64,000 bases of DNA from Syngnathus acus (GCF_901709675.1 NC_051095.1:12539956-12603955); one strand, 5' to 3'; positions 32,906-47,340 are shown, counted from the first letter of the stretch. Program-made: numbers and translations. The notes: generated by a model from the letters alone, not told the origin.

Positions 32906-34510
32906 AATGTTTTCAACTCAATTGATTTCAAGCTTCATTGTGCTGCTAAATTGTGTTGTCAAATCTTAAATCGTGAGGGAAAATATTTGTTTACTTTAAT
33001 TGAAACCTCGTTTTCCCCCAGTAGATTTGTTTTTGTCATTTGCGTTACAAAGTGCACTATTTTTTTTTTTTTTTTTTAAATTGTGACTTGTCACATACTG
33101 CTTTCATCTCGCCACCATCTCGAGAGCTCAAGTCTTTACCTTTCCATCTTACCGGCACTAAATTTCCTCTGAACATCAAACCGCTCTTGTAATAATCAAG
33201 AAACAACTGCTTGATTGGATGTCTTAGTTTCAATCATTTAAAGCAGCACCATGCTATTCATGGAAAATGATTTTAGGACTAATCCAGACGTTACATCTTT
33301 AGGCATTTTGTACTTAAAGAGAATCGGTATGTGTTGGCGAAAGGCTGGTTTAATATGCTGGGGCGGACCTAATAAGCAAGACGTGTGTGTGTGTGCATGT
33401 TTGAGTGTTGTTATATCTCCGACCCAGCATTAATGCGGAGGACTCCAGTCCCAAAATTCAATCTCATTTGTATTCATTTGCTTGAATATCATTTTAAAAT
33501 GTACATAATCCGGCGCTTCATCTACGTTATTCTTAATGAGTGTCCACGTAGGAGATAAATCTCTCGCTCGAGTAATATCGTGGTTTGAATATAAGCGACG
33601 CGCAGATTTTTTTTTGCACACTTTGCACGGGTTTATATTAGTTTGGGATTTTCATTATAGTTAGCTTTGATCCCTTTTTAAATGTGTTTAATTTCAGTTA
33701 GTTTTTAGTGCAGGCTTGTTTGATCTTTTTTTGAGGGGGGGTAGAGAAAATGCTGAAGTTTATATTTTATTTACTCTTGTGTGACAGTCACTTAAGAATT
33801 CTCAAAACTTACCTGAACTAGTGCAGATACACTTTTTGTCCCGAGTACTGTTAGACCCCACGAGAGCCAAATGATTTCCGATGGGAGAAATGATTTAGTG
33901 GCAATTCTTTTCTACTGTGTTTGTCAATATTTTCTTGATTTTTATCAGGGTCAAGACCAGCATTATTTGTTCACGACCCATCTCTTTTTTTGTCATCTTT
34001 ATATTGACAATATCACAATATACAGTCTACATGCGGAACAAATGGAGACGAGCCTGTCGAGGGAGATCTTGTCACACCTGTGATTGTTCTTTGTGAATTT
34101 ATGATGCCTTTGTGGCCAGTGTAGCAAAACAATGAGCTGAGCTGCTCCAGTTTGGAGAGACTTCTGCTTTTTGTGTGTCAGCTGATGTTCAGTTTGCCAT
34201 ATTACCCTCACACCATGGCTTATTTATTTACCAAATCATAAAAAGCTTTCTTCCCCATTAAATGCGCTATGCTGTCATTTCTATTTTTATTGTTGTATAA
34301 AATTCCATATGTTTCGCAGGAGGTTTTAATCCATGTAGGCCTCCTGATGCATTTCCAACAGTTTATCAGTGCCATGAATTCACCATCCTGTTATATTAAT
34401 CTTTGCGTTACCCAAATTATTTGGGGGATTTTATTTGTTGATTTATAAAATAACATTTTGTGTTGAATCACTGTCATGTGCTCAAAAGCTAGCTCAAAAG
34501 CAATTATTCA
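32906..34510. other. intergenic, nothing recognised
   Basis: AT-rich sequence downstream of ctnna1 with a poly-T run at 33,061-33,077. No exon of the expected neighbour sil1 was recognised on either strand. Confidence 0.6.
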
Positions 34511-34514
34511 TCCA

Positions 34515-34815
34515 GCCATCCATTTTCTGACTCGCTGCTTCTCACATGCAGTCATCGGGCAGTAGGTGGGGAAACCCTGAACTTGTTGCCAGCCAATCGC
34601 AGGGCACACATAGACAAACAACCATCTAACCATCTACAGACAATTTGGAGTGCTCAATCGCCCTTCCGTGCATGTTTTTGGGATGTGTGAGGGAACCCGG
34701 AGAAAACCCACGCAGGTATAGGGAGAACATGCAAACTCCACACAGGCCGGTGTCAAAACCGCAACCTCTGCACCGTGGGATGGACATGCTAACCAGTGCG
34801 CCACCAAGTGTCCAT
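34515..34815 (-). repeat. tRNA-derived fish SINE, nearly full length
   Basis: It is the reverse complement of the SINE at 63,676: CCAGCCAATCGCAGGGCACA, AGAAAACCCACGCAGG, AACATGCAAACTCCACACAG and a degraded promoter end (GGACATGCTAACCAGTGCGC) in reverse order. Confidence 0.85.
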
Positions 34816-37320
34816 GTGAAGTCCAGTGAATGTCACCGTTCTATTAATAAATGTGGCTAATATTTCTGTATATATTTGGAGTTTGATGACAAAAGGAAAA
34901 AAAGGGAGAGATGGACTATACACATTTCGAATAGTTTAAAATGTTTATTATAGCGCATCACTTTCCAAAGAAAAGACAATTCAGAATTGTACGGTACTGT
35001 TTTAGAGTGGTGTATGGCTCAGATGATATTTGTAAGTCGATAGGCGCGCATCCTCTGGCGTTGAAGAAAACAGCTCCGTAAATATGGCTGCTCCCCAGAG
35101 ATCACTTGAGACTTGACAGATAATAAGTAGATGGGCTCCTGTGATGTGAAACAAGAGAGCTAAATCTGCCAAGGCCTTGAAGAGCTAACAGGCAGGATGA
35201 AGCATTTGAATGACGATGGGATGCAAAAGCACAGGAGCTACTTATACTCTCGTGTCTGCCCTGCTGTGTCACCTAAATGAAGATTTATCAATCAAGGTGC
35301 TGAAGTGTGACACTTTAATCCATAGGTTAGCTTTTCTCAGCCCTTCCTGTGATATTACAATTAATGGACCTAAGGTAGTCTTTAGAAGAGGCCAGCGGGT
35401 CTGTTTCCGACTCAAAGCTGTTGAGCTGTTCCTAAACACAGAAACGCGGAGGCTTTAGAAATATTAACCCTGAATCACATGTGAGGCTTCAAGACTGAGA
35501 GACTGACATTGCCGCCTCTTCTCTGGCAGACCGACCTCCATAGCTTAATAAATACGCACGCAAGCACGCACATGCACGCAAACACGCACACACACACACA
35601 CACGATCTGCCATGTGGAGCTGCCAAACTAATTTTCACAGTTAACACTGCGTTAACGTGACAATAAAGGAATTCATTCATTCATTCAGACGTGTTGCCAG
35701 AGCAATGTGAGGAACGCTACGACATATACAAGATGCCCGTCCATCCATCCGAGCTAACCTCAAAGAGGGCATGTCTGAAATTATGCCCGAACCCATTTGA
35801 ATGAGTTGTAAAGGTTAATTTATCTTGGTCTCTATCTCAACAATCTAGCATCTTGAAAATGATGTGTGCAAACTTTGTATCCATCAGAGAATTTGACAAA
35901 CTAATATTGCTTGACTCGACAAACAGATGGAGCTAAAATGCTTAGCATGCAAATTTTTCGAGCTTTAATGCGGTCGAGTGTTGTTTAATTTCAATCTGAT
36001 GGTGAGAAGACATGGTGGAGCAGTTGCATGGACGCCAGGGTGCAAATTAACTAGTAGTCATCGGAGAAATCATTAGCGCTATAAAAGATGCATGAGTCCA
36101 ACAGGACACTTTGGGAGACGTCCATTTATTAGACTTTGGAGTGTACCCACAAACATGCCAACTGAGGTTTTATTTGCACTGCAGAGCCAAGTGCATGATT
36201 AGGGTACATTAATTTGAAAAAAGCAAACACATACGCTTGTTCTCGCCTGTCAATGTACAGACAGTGAAACTAAGCTTATCATTATTTTCAAATAGTTTAA
36301 ATGTTATACAATTAAATGTTAAATGTTGTATGTCCTCTCCCTGTATTATGTAATTAAATATTTTATATGAATATATTAGAGTGCAATGATGAAGCCATTA
36401 TTGACAACTTATTAATAACCAATAGATAGTTTGATAATGGATTAATCTTTTCGAGATATCCTTTAATCATCCAAATCTTCTGATTTTCAGTATCTCACCT
36501 GTAATTTTTCTCTGATTTCTGTAGTCCTCTATGAAAGCAGACTGTTTATACTTTGGTCCCTCTGGTTGGTTTTGAGGACTTCCGTATATTTGGGAGGATT
36601 TGCTGCTGGCAGGGGTAATCACTACAAGTATTTTATTTTGTTTTCACAAATCAATGCACTGTGTACATACGACCACTTAAATCCTTAAATCAATATGTAT
36701 GTTGTTCCAGACATCATTACAATGTCACATGACCAGTCTGCCAACAAGTGGTACACAACAAAATACAGTAAATAATTCTCAAGATTTTAATAATATATGT
36801 TAAAAAAAAAAACATTTATTTTTAAGTCTCTTTCTGCAGACTGCAGACTTGATTGAAATACTTAGTATTTATTTACTTAGTATTTAATTCTGCAGTTGTG
36901 ATGGCATGATGCATTTAACCCTTTCCAAGGCAACATAATATATATATTTTTGTTGCTCAAGCTGTCAGGAGGAAATAAAGGCGTCCAGATGTCCCACAGA
37001 CTAAGGGCTGGGAATCCAGGAGAACATTAATTATCCCTGGATCAGAAGAGGAAGGTGTTACAATTACAAGGTGCAGAATGATACAGCATTCCCTCCTCGT
37101 GTCATATTTACAAAGGCAACGTCGAACACTGGCCCACTTTTCATGTTTAATGGAACTTTCCTCTTCAGGGGATTAGATTTTTGCAGTGTTGGCAAAAAGT
37201 GTAATTAAGTATGGGACATTCAAACAGCTCCACATTCACCTGCTCGGGCTGATGGGGATGGCAACATGTTCAAGTGTTTCTATTTTCAGGGTTAGTTTGG
37301 ATAGAATCACCCACGAGTAC
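34816..37320. other. intergenic, microsatellite only
   Basis: A GCAC/CA-rich tract lies at 35,553-35,604. I see no gene or known element in the rest. Confidence 0.6.
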
Positions 37321-37321
37321 A

Positions 37322-37640
37322 AAATGGATGGATAGATGGATGGATTGATTTGAAGTAGGGTTTTAAACTATATTTAGGGTTTTGAAGTAACATTTTAAAC
37401 TAAGGTTTAGGTTTCGTAGTAAGAGTTAGGGACAGGGATAGGGATCGGGTTTAGTTGTTAGGGTTCAGGTAATAGTTAATGGTCGTATTACGGCTTCAAA
37501 CTGAAGTCATTTTTTTTTAAACTAGGGATAGTTTAGAATTAGGGATCTAAACGAAGATTTGGGTTTTGCAGTAGGGTTTAAAACCTGGGTCAAGGTTTCA
37601 AATCGGGTTAGGGTTTCAAAGTAGGGTTTGAATTTGCACC
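37322..37640. repeat. degenerate AGGGTTT minisatellite preceded by GGAT repeats
   Basis: GTAGGGTTT, TTTAGGGTTTT, GTTAGGGTTC and GTTAGGGTTTC recur at irregular spacing of about 20-40 bp with TTTAAAC or CAAA between them. A GGATGGAT tract starts the block. The words resemble telomeric TTAGGG but are not in regular hexamer register. Confidence 0.6.
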
Positions 37641-38332
37641 TCCTGACCCCCTACTTGTTTAACACTATTTGTTGCATGCCCGTTGTCAATCGTAGATAAA
37701 GGGGCATGTTGAAAAACTATCCTACTACGATCGATACACATTAAGTTATAAAAAAATCACCCATGCCCCCTCAACCCCAGCAACAATTTTTCTGGGGGCA
37801 TCACAATCGGCCGATCGGGCTGGGCATCTTTTGCGCTTTGCACACCACTGCTAGAACGGTGTGTAATCCAGAAGAAAAATGATACCAGCACTGCAAATAA
37901 CTGGCTCTTTCTTAGCTATGCTTCTCCATGGAATCACACAAAATGCTTGAAGAACAAAAAGGTCAGTTGTATGCATCGGTAATTCGATTCAAATGCAGAG
38001 CTGAGGAAACATGCTTGCTACTATATACGCTTTGCATTTAGGGAACTATCATTGTATCGCAAACAAATGCCTGTGTTGTCCAGGATGATTTATGCAATGC
38101 AATTACATGCAAAACGCTCTTTAATTGGCTTTAGGTTTAAGTGATCTGTGCATATCATGTTTTTATCCCGTTGTCTTGAGTGGCCGGTGGATTAGTTGCT
38201 AAACCTTTAAATGTACCAGGGGGATGAACATCTTCAATCATCTCTTCTGAGAGGAAATGGCCTGTGCCTTTTATACATATTTATTATTATTGATGGATGG
38301 ATGCTTGGCTGCTCTCTCAGTCTCACTTCCAT

Positions 38333-39255
38333 ACAAAGCCCGATTCCAGTGAAGCTGGGACGTTGTGTTTAACACAAATGCAAAGCAAATTCAATAATTT
38401 GCAAATTTTCAATTGAATGCACTAGGAAGACAAAATAATTCATATTCAAACTGATAAACAGTTTTATTGCAAATATTTACAGAATTTGATGCCTGTAACA
38501 CATTCCAAATAAGTTGGGAGAGGGGCATGTAGTATACTTCTGTGATAAATCACATTTCCTTACAGTACACCAATTTTTCATGCTTGGTCGGTGGAATTCT
38601 GGTCACCATTCTTGCTCGACATACACCGTGAATTTCTCAAATCTGTTGTCTCCATTATCGTATCTTGCACTTCACGCGACACATTTTCAACTGCTTACTG
38701 CCCACCCACTTTTTTTTTTTTAAGCAAGCCTACTACTGTAACACATGCTGAATGTGTCTTAGCATCGTCTTGCATGAGCAGCAATGTCCTGGAAAAAGAC
38801 CATGCTTGGATGGCAGCATGTGTTGCTCCAAAATCAGTTTATATAACATTCAGTAGTCATGGTGCTTTCACATATGTTGATCACGGATTTTGCTTTGGAG
38901 AGTCAAATTTTAACCAACACTTGTTGACGTGTTGCAGAGCCCACGTGGTAATACTCAAAGTTCATGGGCATTCAGTGTCCGTGTTTGGGCTTGCTGCTTA
39001 CATGCAGAGATTTTTGTCGAGATTCTCAGAATATTTTAATGATGTTACGAACAGTACATGATGAAATTCCTTGCAATTGCGCATTAAGAAATGTTCTCAA
39101 CGTATTATTATTCACAAAGTGGTGAACCTCGGCTTATCCTTTTGCTTGAGCAAATGAGCCTTTTGGAGATTCTCCTGATACCAAATCATAACACTCACCC
39201 TGTCACTTTTCGTCTTGGCTTTGTAGTGTATTCTATTGAATATCGGATTGGCAAA
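38333..39255. mobile_element. degraded fish DNA transposon with GATTCCA...GGGAC end
   Basis: The left end ACAAAGCCCGATTCCAGTGA then AGCTGGGAC resembles the abundant teleost element starting ACAACCCCGATTCCAAAAAA. Internal GCTTGGATGGCAGCATGTGT then TGCTCCAAAA also fits that family at the expected position. The right end is eroded. The 156-codon open frame within it is not a gene. Confidence 0.55.
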
Positions 39256-42200
39256 TCATTGTATTAGATTAGGATTTGTACAGGCAGCTATTTAAACAGG
39301 CCAGCGTGCACCTTTTTACTCAGAGACATTTAATTATCTCTTATGATTTTGAATTCAATTTTTTTGAATTGGCATTACATTGCTTCAATAGAGGTTATTT
39401 CTATCTTGTAGTCAGCAGCTCCAATCAAATGGAGGGTTTTGTCTTTAGGGGAGGAAAAGAGCAGTGTCGCATGTAGAAAATGCATTGAAAATGTGAATCC
39501 TAAGTGCCTGCTGCAGCAGAGTTTAGGAGGGATGACAGGCCGCTACATTGACACACGAGTCTGTGTCTCATCCTTAAAGCAATTTCCTTCAACAATACTC
39601 TGGGGAGTGCTCTGATTTGCACCGTTTCCTTTCTGGGAGAAAGTGTTTATCCTGTTTTCACAATTAGATCTCGCTCCCAGTCACAGCATTAATCAAATCG
39701 TCTGACGTACGTACGCACGCCCGGCATTGGGGGGGGGGGTGTCCTACACGGCTTTCTTAGTGGTAACAGACTGTTATGACAGCATTTCAGGATGTTCCGA
39801 AAAGGAGCCCGAGTGAAGGTTATCTTGATACATGGGCGTAGATGATGTGCGTGTGACCTATGTAGTCAAAGGATAAAATATTGCTCATATCTATCTTGGC
39901 ATGCCATTTTGCTTTGTGTTTTGTGATTAGATATCTTGAAAATGTGTCTTTCTACAACTGCATCATGGGAAAAACCCTTTCTCATAAAGGACGTTTAATG
40001 TTTCACCTAGTTCAGGATTATGATACTAAAAGAGGAAAAAAGATCCCACTCTCACACATTGTATGTATAATTTCTTCATTCGTGCGAACATGGATGAGGA
40101 TGGTTGTAGTATAATGTTTGGACGTGTGCATCACTCTCTCGCTTCACAACGTCAATAGTAACACACTACAATCACTTAATGTACGCTATTATGCTACCCT
40201 ACCTATGGGCTTTCAAATATTTGAGTCCAAGGGGCCCTTATGTCTTTATAGCTAAGGTCAGTGATGATTTTTCAAATGCACTCATGATTGATGGCTGATG
40301 AGGGCAAGATAGGGGGGATCACAAAGCCTTTTTAGTAACCGTGCAAAGGCAAGCCAGTGTAATGCACAGCGTAGATAAAGGAAAGGTAATATTTCATTAA
40401 AGTAGAGAGCAGAGGAATATTGTCACAAAATAGGAAAAGTTCCCAGGGCTTTAGTTTAACTGAGTTTCATTATTAAGGCAACATTTTCTGTAAAATAGAA
40501 AACATTGTTTGCAACACTAACTCTATATTCAATGAAGCTGCCTTGGTTCTGGCAACCGTGAACCGAGGAAGCCCTGTTTTTTAAAAAAAGAAGAGCTACA
40601 GTACAAACTATAGAGCTCAAGAGATAGTACAGGACAAACTATAGAGCTCATAACTGCCCCCTGAGGTAAACCGAATCCACTAAGTGGCCCATGTCAAAAA
40701 TGATGTTGACATAGTTTCTGATTATGTACAAATTGAAAGACTGGTGCTATCTTTTAATGTGATGTCCTTGAGGCTATGGTCACACCTCCAATGAACTGCG
40801 GTGCAACACAAATTGTTTTGTCATGTCTGAATGCTAAAATCCTAGCCATTGTGCGCACTCAACAAGATGATCAAGACAATTTAAGCCGACAATATTTTTG
40901 TGCAGTATTAAAAAATGATTGAAAAAATTCCACTTACACAGTATAATAATAATAATAATGATAATATATTTAACCCTTGTTAAAACGCTGTGTTGAAAAC
41001 ATGCCATTTTACAATTAAATTGAACCCACACAACTTGCTGGCTAATTAGCTTTCCTGCATTGCCGAATGGCCGTCTGTTCTACATAAAATCTACACAAGG
41101 TGATTTAAAATAATTGCCCCTGGTAAGAACAACGGGCACGTTATACTATGTAAAAGTGGTTGTGTGAGGAATATTTTGATTTCATGATGTTTTCATATGT
41201 GTTGCAGCAACCTCAACACATACCTGTCCAGTGTTCCGACCACAAGGCCGCAAACCTAGATGGCTGCTTGTTTGGCCACCCAAGATCTTTGACTCACATA
41301 GACAGTTGTATACAGGACACATTGTAGTATATACGAACATTTGACAGCATACGCTGTCAGAGGGGATCTAAAACGGCACATTATTATTATTATATTATTA
41401 ATCTGTATTTCTCTTTCATCAACAGAGAGGTACCAACAATTTGTCCACGTGTAGTTTCGAAATAAGCTCCCATCTGAGATGTTAACACCTCCCTGGAGAA
41501 ATCATTATTCACTTGTCTCCTGTCATAAATGACAAGACAGTACAAAAGGTATACGTGCATTTGACAACTCAGGATGTCATGCACGGCATGTAATATTCAT
41601 AACACATGCATATTTATGTGAAGTGGCAAATGAAGACGTCATGAATTCGATCTTCTTTAGTGTTTTGATTGTGATATCTAGTGACATATTCAATGTCCTA
41701 TTAAAAGAAAAAAATATTCTTTCAATTGGTTTGTTTCTCTTCTCAAAGCACACGGCTCATTTATTATTCACTTGCTTATCCTTCCGCAGTTTTACTCCCA
41801 AATGTATCCACTGGGAAAATTTTGTCTCACTGTTTGAGATGTTCATTGTGTGCTTTGCATGTTTTAAGTGCTTTGTTTATGCTGTGCCAGCAGTGCCACA
41901 CTGATCTTCCTTTCATCTCAAACACACGAAAACTCAATCCCCTCATGTGTTGTAAAAACCACTTAGGATGTTGAAAATCGGTACCCGCTTTAAACTGACA
42001 GTCAAATGCAAATTTCTATTGAGTCAAGAGTCTCAACTCAGATCTTGTACTGTCGATCTTAGTGAAGCTGGGTCACACTTCCATCTCACACACAGAGTCT
42101 CCTTCAAAAAGGCTAGTGAACTGTGTGAATGGGGTCAAGTAAGAGATAAGGGCTTTGTCTTGCACTCAGCTCAAACAGGGGAACAAGGACAGTCACAAGG

Positions 42201-45200
42201 TTTATTGCTTGTTTCTTTCTAAATGGCCAATACGCTTGCACCCATCTGCGTGTCGGTGGGCGTGTTGCTCTTCAAATGAGCTGTGCTGCGTTCATGTGTT
42301 CCATGCACTGCAGACCATATGCTTCGGAATGCTGAACGAGAGCCCGGCATTTGGTAATAACATGGCTGATGGGAATGTGATTAAAATCTAATTACACATA
42401 TACGGATGCATACAACGGCATATGTTAAATAAAGCAGGCTCCATCTTGGTGGAAAAATACAGGACGCTGTGTGTGTTTGCTGAAGTGACCATGACTTCTA
42501 GTTAACAATGGACAAGGGCGGTAGAAAGGCCTTTCTTAAAAAAAATAGATACTTTTTTTCAAGTGCACATTACTGAAATCTGTCAATGGTACCGGATGCT
42601 TGTCACTTGAATAAAGTGGCCTTGACGTGTCTGTTGAGGACATTCGGGGAAATTTTTAAGAATGACTCAGCTTTGTAAAAGGCACACTTGAGTTTAAGCG
42701 CAGTTCCTCTGTCACGTCTTTGCCGCCTCTGATGTCATTCTGACATTGTTGCATTGCAGAGATCTATGTCATTTTTTACTTTTTTCCGAGCTCTGTCACT
42801 TTTGGAATTGCTTCTGTCGTGAATGTTGTGACATACGGTTGATAGGTTAGCATTGACACCAGTGACCATGCACTGCGTGGGCACAGGAAAGAGCCGCCCA
42901 AATCAACTGAGCTTGAAATGCCTTCAGTAAATCGACATTTTATTGTAATCAGCTGCTGCATTGGCTGCTTTCATTAACAATTATGTTGAATGATTTCTGT
43001 TATGATGGCCTGTTGTGAACACAGGTCAGACGAGCAAACTCTTCTCCATGGCTAATTTCAGTCATCATGCTCAATGAGAGGTTATTTGGCAGAGAGCATG
43101 CAGTAAAAAGGCCCTTTTGAATTTGCATATTAATTTTGATCCCGATAAGGTAAACTTTGATCACATTGTAAAGAACAAAACACTTTTCACCACATTTGTA
43201 CCTTTAACTCGATGGACATTGTGCTGCTCCTTCTTATGTGAGTCATTGGCCACCACCTGGGGGCAGTATATTGCATCCATGCATCCTGACATAAGGGGAA
43301 AAAAAATCTATATTGCCCGCCTAAAACCACTTTTCTAAGTCACATTTAAGAGAAATACCAAAAAGACAGGTAGCCTCTTTTTTTTTTTGTAGCAGCCACT
43401 TTTGGGTAAGTTTGGCCTTCAAAAACTAATACAAGTATTGTGGCCAGATGGCAAATGTGAGTTTTAGACATTTGGGTGGAGCATGACAGCCAAGTTTGAA
43501 AATTAAGTTTCTTCAAACTCTGTATATCCAGCACGAAATCCTTCACTTCTAAATTTTCATGTGATCCGGGGTGGGGGGGGGGCAAGGAGGTTAATATTTA
43601 ATTTGAATCTAGTGTAAATTCATCATCTCGTTCAAATGTAACCTACCTTTTATAGGATTGAATCAACCAAGGTGACCAAGCGCGTGTGTGTGAGTGTAGA
43701 TGTGTGTGTATGCCTGATGAAATAACAGGACAGGACAGGCCAAAAATGAGCTTAGACTCCCAAGGGTGTCTGCTTTTTTTTGGTCTTGATTGCTCAATGT
43801 TCGTCAAAAGGCTGTGCAATACAGAATCCATTTCGATGTGAACATAGAGGCATGGATTTACTCTTACATTCATCTAAAGGCTGAACGAATATGAATATGA
43901 CACAGACATGTCATTCTATCCATTTTTTTCCCCCAAGAGATGAATTCTGTCTCCCAGAAAATAGGCTTAGGTAGAAATTGTACATTACAACATGATTCTG
44001 CCTCATTAAAGTCTCGTCACACCGTTTCAAGTGTTGTAGAGATGGCTCAAATATATGCAATGGGATACATTTTTGAAACGCTCTAATGTCGAACACTAGT
44101 GCATAAAAAAGGCAGTGGAAATAAAATAGAGTATTAGTACAAATTAATGAAATGGAGTTTTACAAAGAGATCTTTTTGAGATGAACAAATATCCTTTATT
44201 GGAATGCATGATAGTGAAAGTACATTTTATTTGAAGGGTGCAATTTCATACTCCTTATTGTGTCATTTTAAGACCCTGACACCCACAGCCAGCAGATCAG
44301 TGGATGTCCAACTACTCAGTGAGCGAATATTCTTACATACCAGCAAAACATTTCTCACAGAGTGAAACATTTTGGATGTTTTAACTTGGGTGCACACGCA
44401 TGGATGTTTTGAAAACCCAATTAGGGTATATCCCACTCTTAGGATACAAAAGAGAAACTCCCACAATAACAACAACAAATGCCTTGGTTGCACATTATGA
44501 CGTCTCTGTTCCACTATAAAGTGACAGAAACTTTTCCATTTACATATTGAAATACATATTGATACATTTGGTGAATAACGCTCTTTACAATAGCAATTCC
44601 TTCCTGGTTATTCATAAGGGCTTAACTGAGTATGACCGTGGTGTGTTTCCATGTTAAGTGTTCGCTTTTCACGAACTGCAGTAGACAAAGTCAAAACTCT
44701 GGGAATTGGACATGAAATATCCCAAATTATGTCAAATCAACAACCGAGAGCACAGTCTATTTCTAAACCAGACCACTGGTCAATTAAATTGTTCCTCTTC
44801 GGACCTTAGCACCGTTCTGCCTATGGCAATCTCATTGCTAACAGTTATGCGGAGTCCAGAGTCTCAGCCCTCGTGACCTAAAACTGCCTGAGTCCGACTC
44901 GTTTGCAGGCTGACTGCTGCAGAACGACAGTGACTCATTTTTCTGCATTCAGCTACGGATAGTTTTGAAATAAAGTTGCCGAATTTCTCATGAAATGCTG
45001 TGTTTGACTTTACAGTAGTTAAATGTCCACCTGATGTAGACGACTTTGGCAAAAAAAAAAAAAAAAAAATCACAAAATGTCACGATGCAATTTTTGAGTC
45101 CATAAGCACCTACCTGAGGCAAGAAGCTGGAGGAGTTGATGACCAGGATGTGGAAGATCCAAAAGAATTCTGCCTGCCCTTTTTATCCCAGGAGTGTCTC

Positions 45201-46018
45201 ATTTCCATCGATCAAGTACACAACCTCATCATCCCAAATATGTGACGTTTTATTTTTGTTTTGCAGTACTTTCGCTTGTGTTGTTCTAACATGGCACTTT
45301 TTGCTTTGTCTTGTATTGTTGTGTGACAAAACATGCGGTGTTTTGTTCAACACAGTTACATTCATCTATATACACATAACAGTTCTCAACTGAGAGGAAA
45401 AGTATACTTGTTTTATCCTGTAAGAAATTCAAAGTTCTTTCAACATAACATCAGTGCCATTATCATGACTTTAGCATAAATATGGCAGTAGCACCAACAA
45501 ATAGAACGGCAAAAGGCAAATGTGTACCAGTGGCAAAATGTGGCACTCTGATAGTGCTGCATGCACCACACCTTCCTCATGCTCTATCTAATTATTCTGT
45601 ACCATAGCAACTGTTGCTTAGCAATTGCGTAACCCCTGCAGCTTGAGAAAAAAAATGAAATGTTTAGTGTTCTCTTCTGTCCATCCCTTTAAACCAAAAA
45701 CAAACACAAGCACCTTGTAAAATGATGACTTCATCAATCAATAGTTTTCAATTCTTTAATCTGAAGTCTTCAGAACTACAGTATGAACAATTCTATAACA
45801 CCAGTTTCATGGAAACAGTTTGGGGTAGATGCTCTACTGTTGTAGCATGACATCGACAGAAACTCTGTCTGACTTTGCTGTGAAAGCTTGTCCTCCTCAA
45901 AACCACAAAATCTGTGACTTGAACCTCAGTTAAAAGAGTCTGTCAAATCCTCTTTCCATCAACCTGTTCCTCCTTGGAATTGATGATGTGATCATGCTGA
46001 GGATCCTTTGCTGGCTTA
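39256..46018. other. 6.8 kb intergenic or intronic stretch without recognised genes
   Basis: AT-rich, with ATT/TAA tracts at about 40,943-40,970 and 41,382-41,400. One candidate open segment at 45,000-45,245 is listed separately. Confidence 0.55.
45000..45245 (+). other. unexplained 81-codon open segment, possible exon or pseudogene
   Basis: The open frame follows an acceptor-like TTTGACTTTACAG (45,003-45,015) and is interrupted in sense only by an A19 run that reads as lysines. The second half (KCHDAIFESISTYLRQEA to HNLIIPNM, stop TGA) has gene-like codon use and many acidic residues. I do not recognise the product, and chance remains likely. Confidence 0.15.
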
Positions 46019-46095
46019 ATATGGAAAGAGTGTGTGTGTGTGCGTGTGTGTCTGTGTGCGTGCGTGCGTGTGTGTGTGCGCGTGCGTGTGTGTGT
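46019..46095. repeat. TG/CG-rich GTGTGCGT microsatellite
   Basis: Long alternating GT with interspersed CG (TGCGTGCGTG), just left of the composite element. Confidence 0.9.
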
Positions 46096-46360
46096 CAGGG
46101 ACGTGCAGTCAGAGGAGGCCACGCCTCCCCTGCCATCATGAAAAGGGGAAAAAAACTAATTCAATTGTTTTAATTATAAAGTCATTTTCCTTTTAATTTC
46201 AGTAGTTTTGTATAATTTTGAACCAAAATCGCTGAATTTTTATAGTTGTTTTATTTAGTTATATACTAGTTATTTTAAAACCGAAGACGATTCGCTCGTA
46301 GGAGCCAATTTCCTGCCTTGCCTCCTCTGAGGATTGCGTAATCACACGGCTGCCTATGCT
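46096..46360. mobile_element. possible hAT-like end CAGGGACGTGCAGTC
   Basis: CAGGGACGTGCAGTCAGAGG with a GAGGCC...GCCTCC motif and an inverted CCTTGCCTCCTCTGAGG at about 46,315 resembles fish elements ending CAGGGACGTGCAGTCA. The matching right end was not identified. Confidence 0.35.
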
Positions 46361-47062
46361 GACAGTGAACGTTTCGTTCAAAAGAACGGATCCTTTTCAA
46401 TGAACGAGAGTGAACGAATCACTTCCGAATCACAATCAAAACATAAAAATCAGACATTTGGTTAACTGCTTTATATGACAATATGTATATATATATATAT
46501 GTGTTTTACGTTGTTATATGAGTTGGTGTCCCCCAAAATAACAATGTCGGCATAACGTTTTTTTTTTATCAACCTTTTATTCAAACACATTCGGCATAAT
46601 AACACCATCAACTACAATCCAATGAATACAAAACTAAAACATCAATGTTGGCATAACGTGTGTCGGCTGGCATAGCAGCAACGCTGTCTGTCACTCACTC
46701 GTGAATCTTCGCGAACGAACCTGAAAATGGCGGTGTACCTAATAGAGTCTCCGAGTGACGTCACAGATCAAACAGCCAATCAGGAGGTGGGGGTGAGGGC
46801 GGGTGTGGCACTTTTCACTTTCACTTAAGCTTTTTCCCTAATGAAGTGGCCTGTGATTAGGTACGCCTCGTGGTCACTTCAATAGGTACACTGCACGAGG
46901 TAAAAAAAAAAAAAAAAAAAAAGAATAAATAAATAAGTGTAGCGAACGATTCGGTGAACGATTCTTTTGAGCAAATCTTTTGAGTGAACCGATTCTAAAG
47001 TTTCGGTTCACTTAAGAACTGGACTGCACATCACTAGTACAAAAGAGTGCAGACGGACAAGG

Positions 47063-47146
47063 GCTGCCAGGTCGAAATAGCTGACTGGTTAGTGACACAG
47101 GCTGTTGCTTGGTCAAAATCTGGTTCGATCCCAGGTGTGAGCATAT
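47063..47146 (+). repeat. tRNA-like (Pol III A/B box) module, left arm
   Basis: TAGCTGACTGGTTAGTGAC resembles an A box and D arm, and CTGGTTCGATCCCAGG forms a T-arm-like stem with a B box. The middle part does not fold as a proper anticodon arm, so it is tRNA-derived repeat rather than a tRNA gene. Confidence 0.6.
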
Positions 47147-47340
47147 ATCATAACGTGCTTTTAGAATTGGAAACTCGCTTTGTATGCATATGCAAACAAA
47201 TGCAAGTATTTATGTGTAAATACATAAGGTGGCCCCACCTCCAAGTGAAAAGTGGCACACCCGCCCTCACCCCCACTTTGTGATTGGCTGGTTGATCTGT
47301 GACGTCACTTGGACACTCCATTAGGTACACCGCCATTTTC

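Noticed and set aside
38591-39061. 156-codon + strand open frame
   Set aside because: It lies inside a degraded DNA transposon copy whose family landmarks align without regard to this frame.
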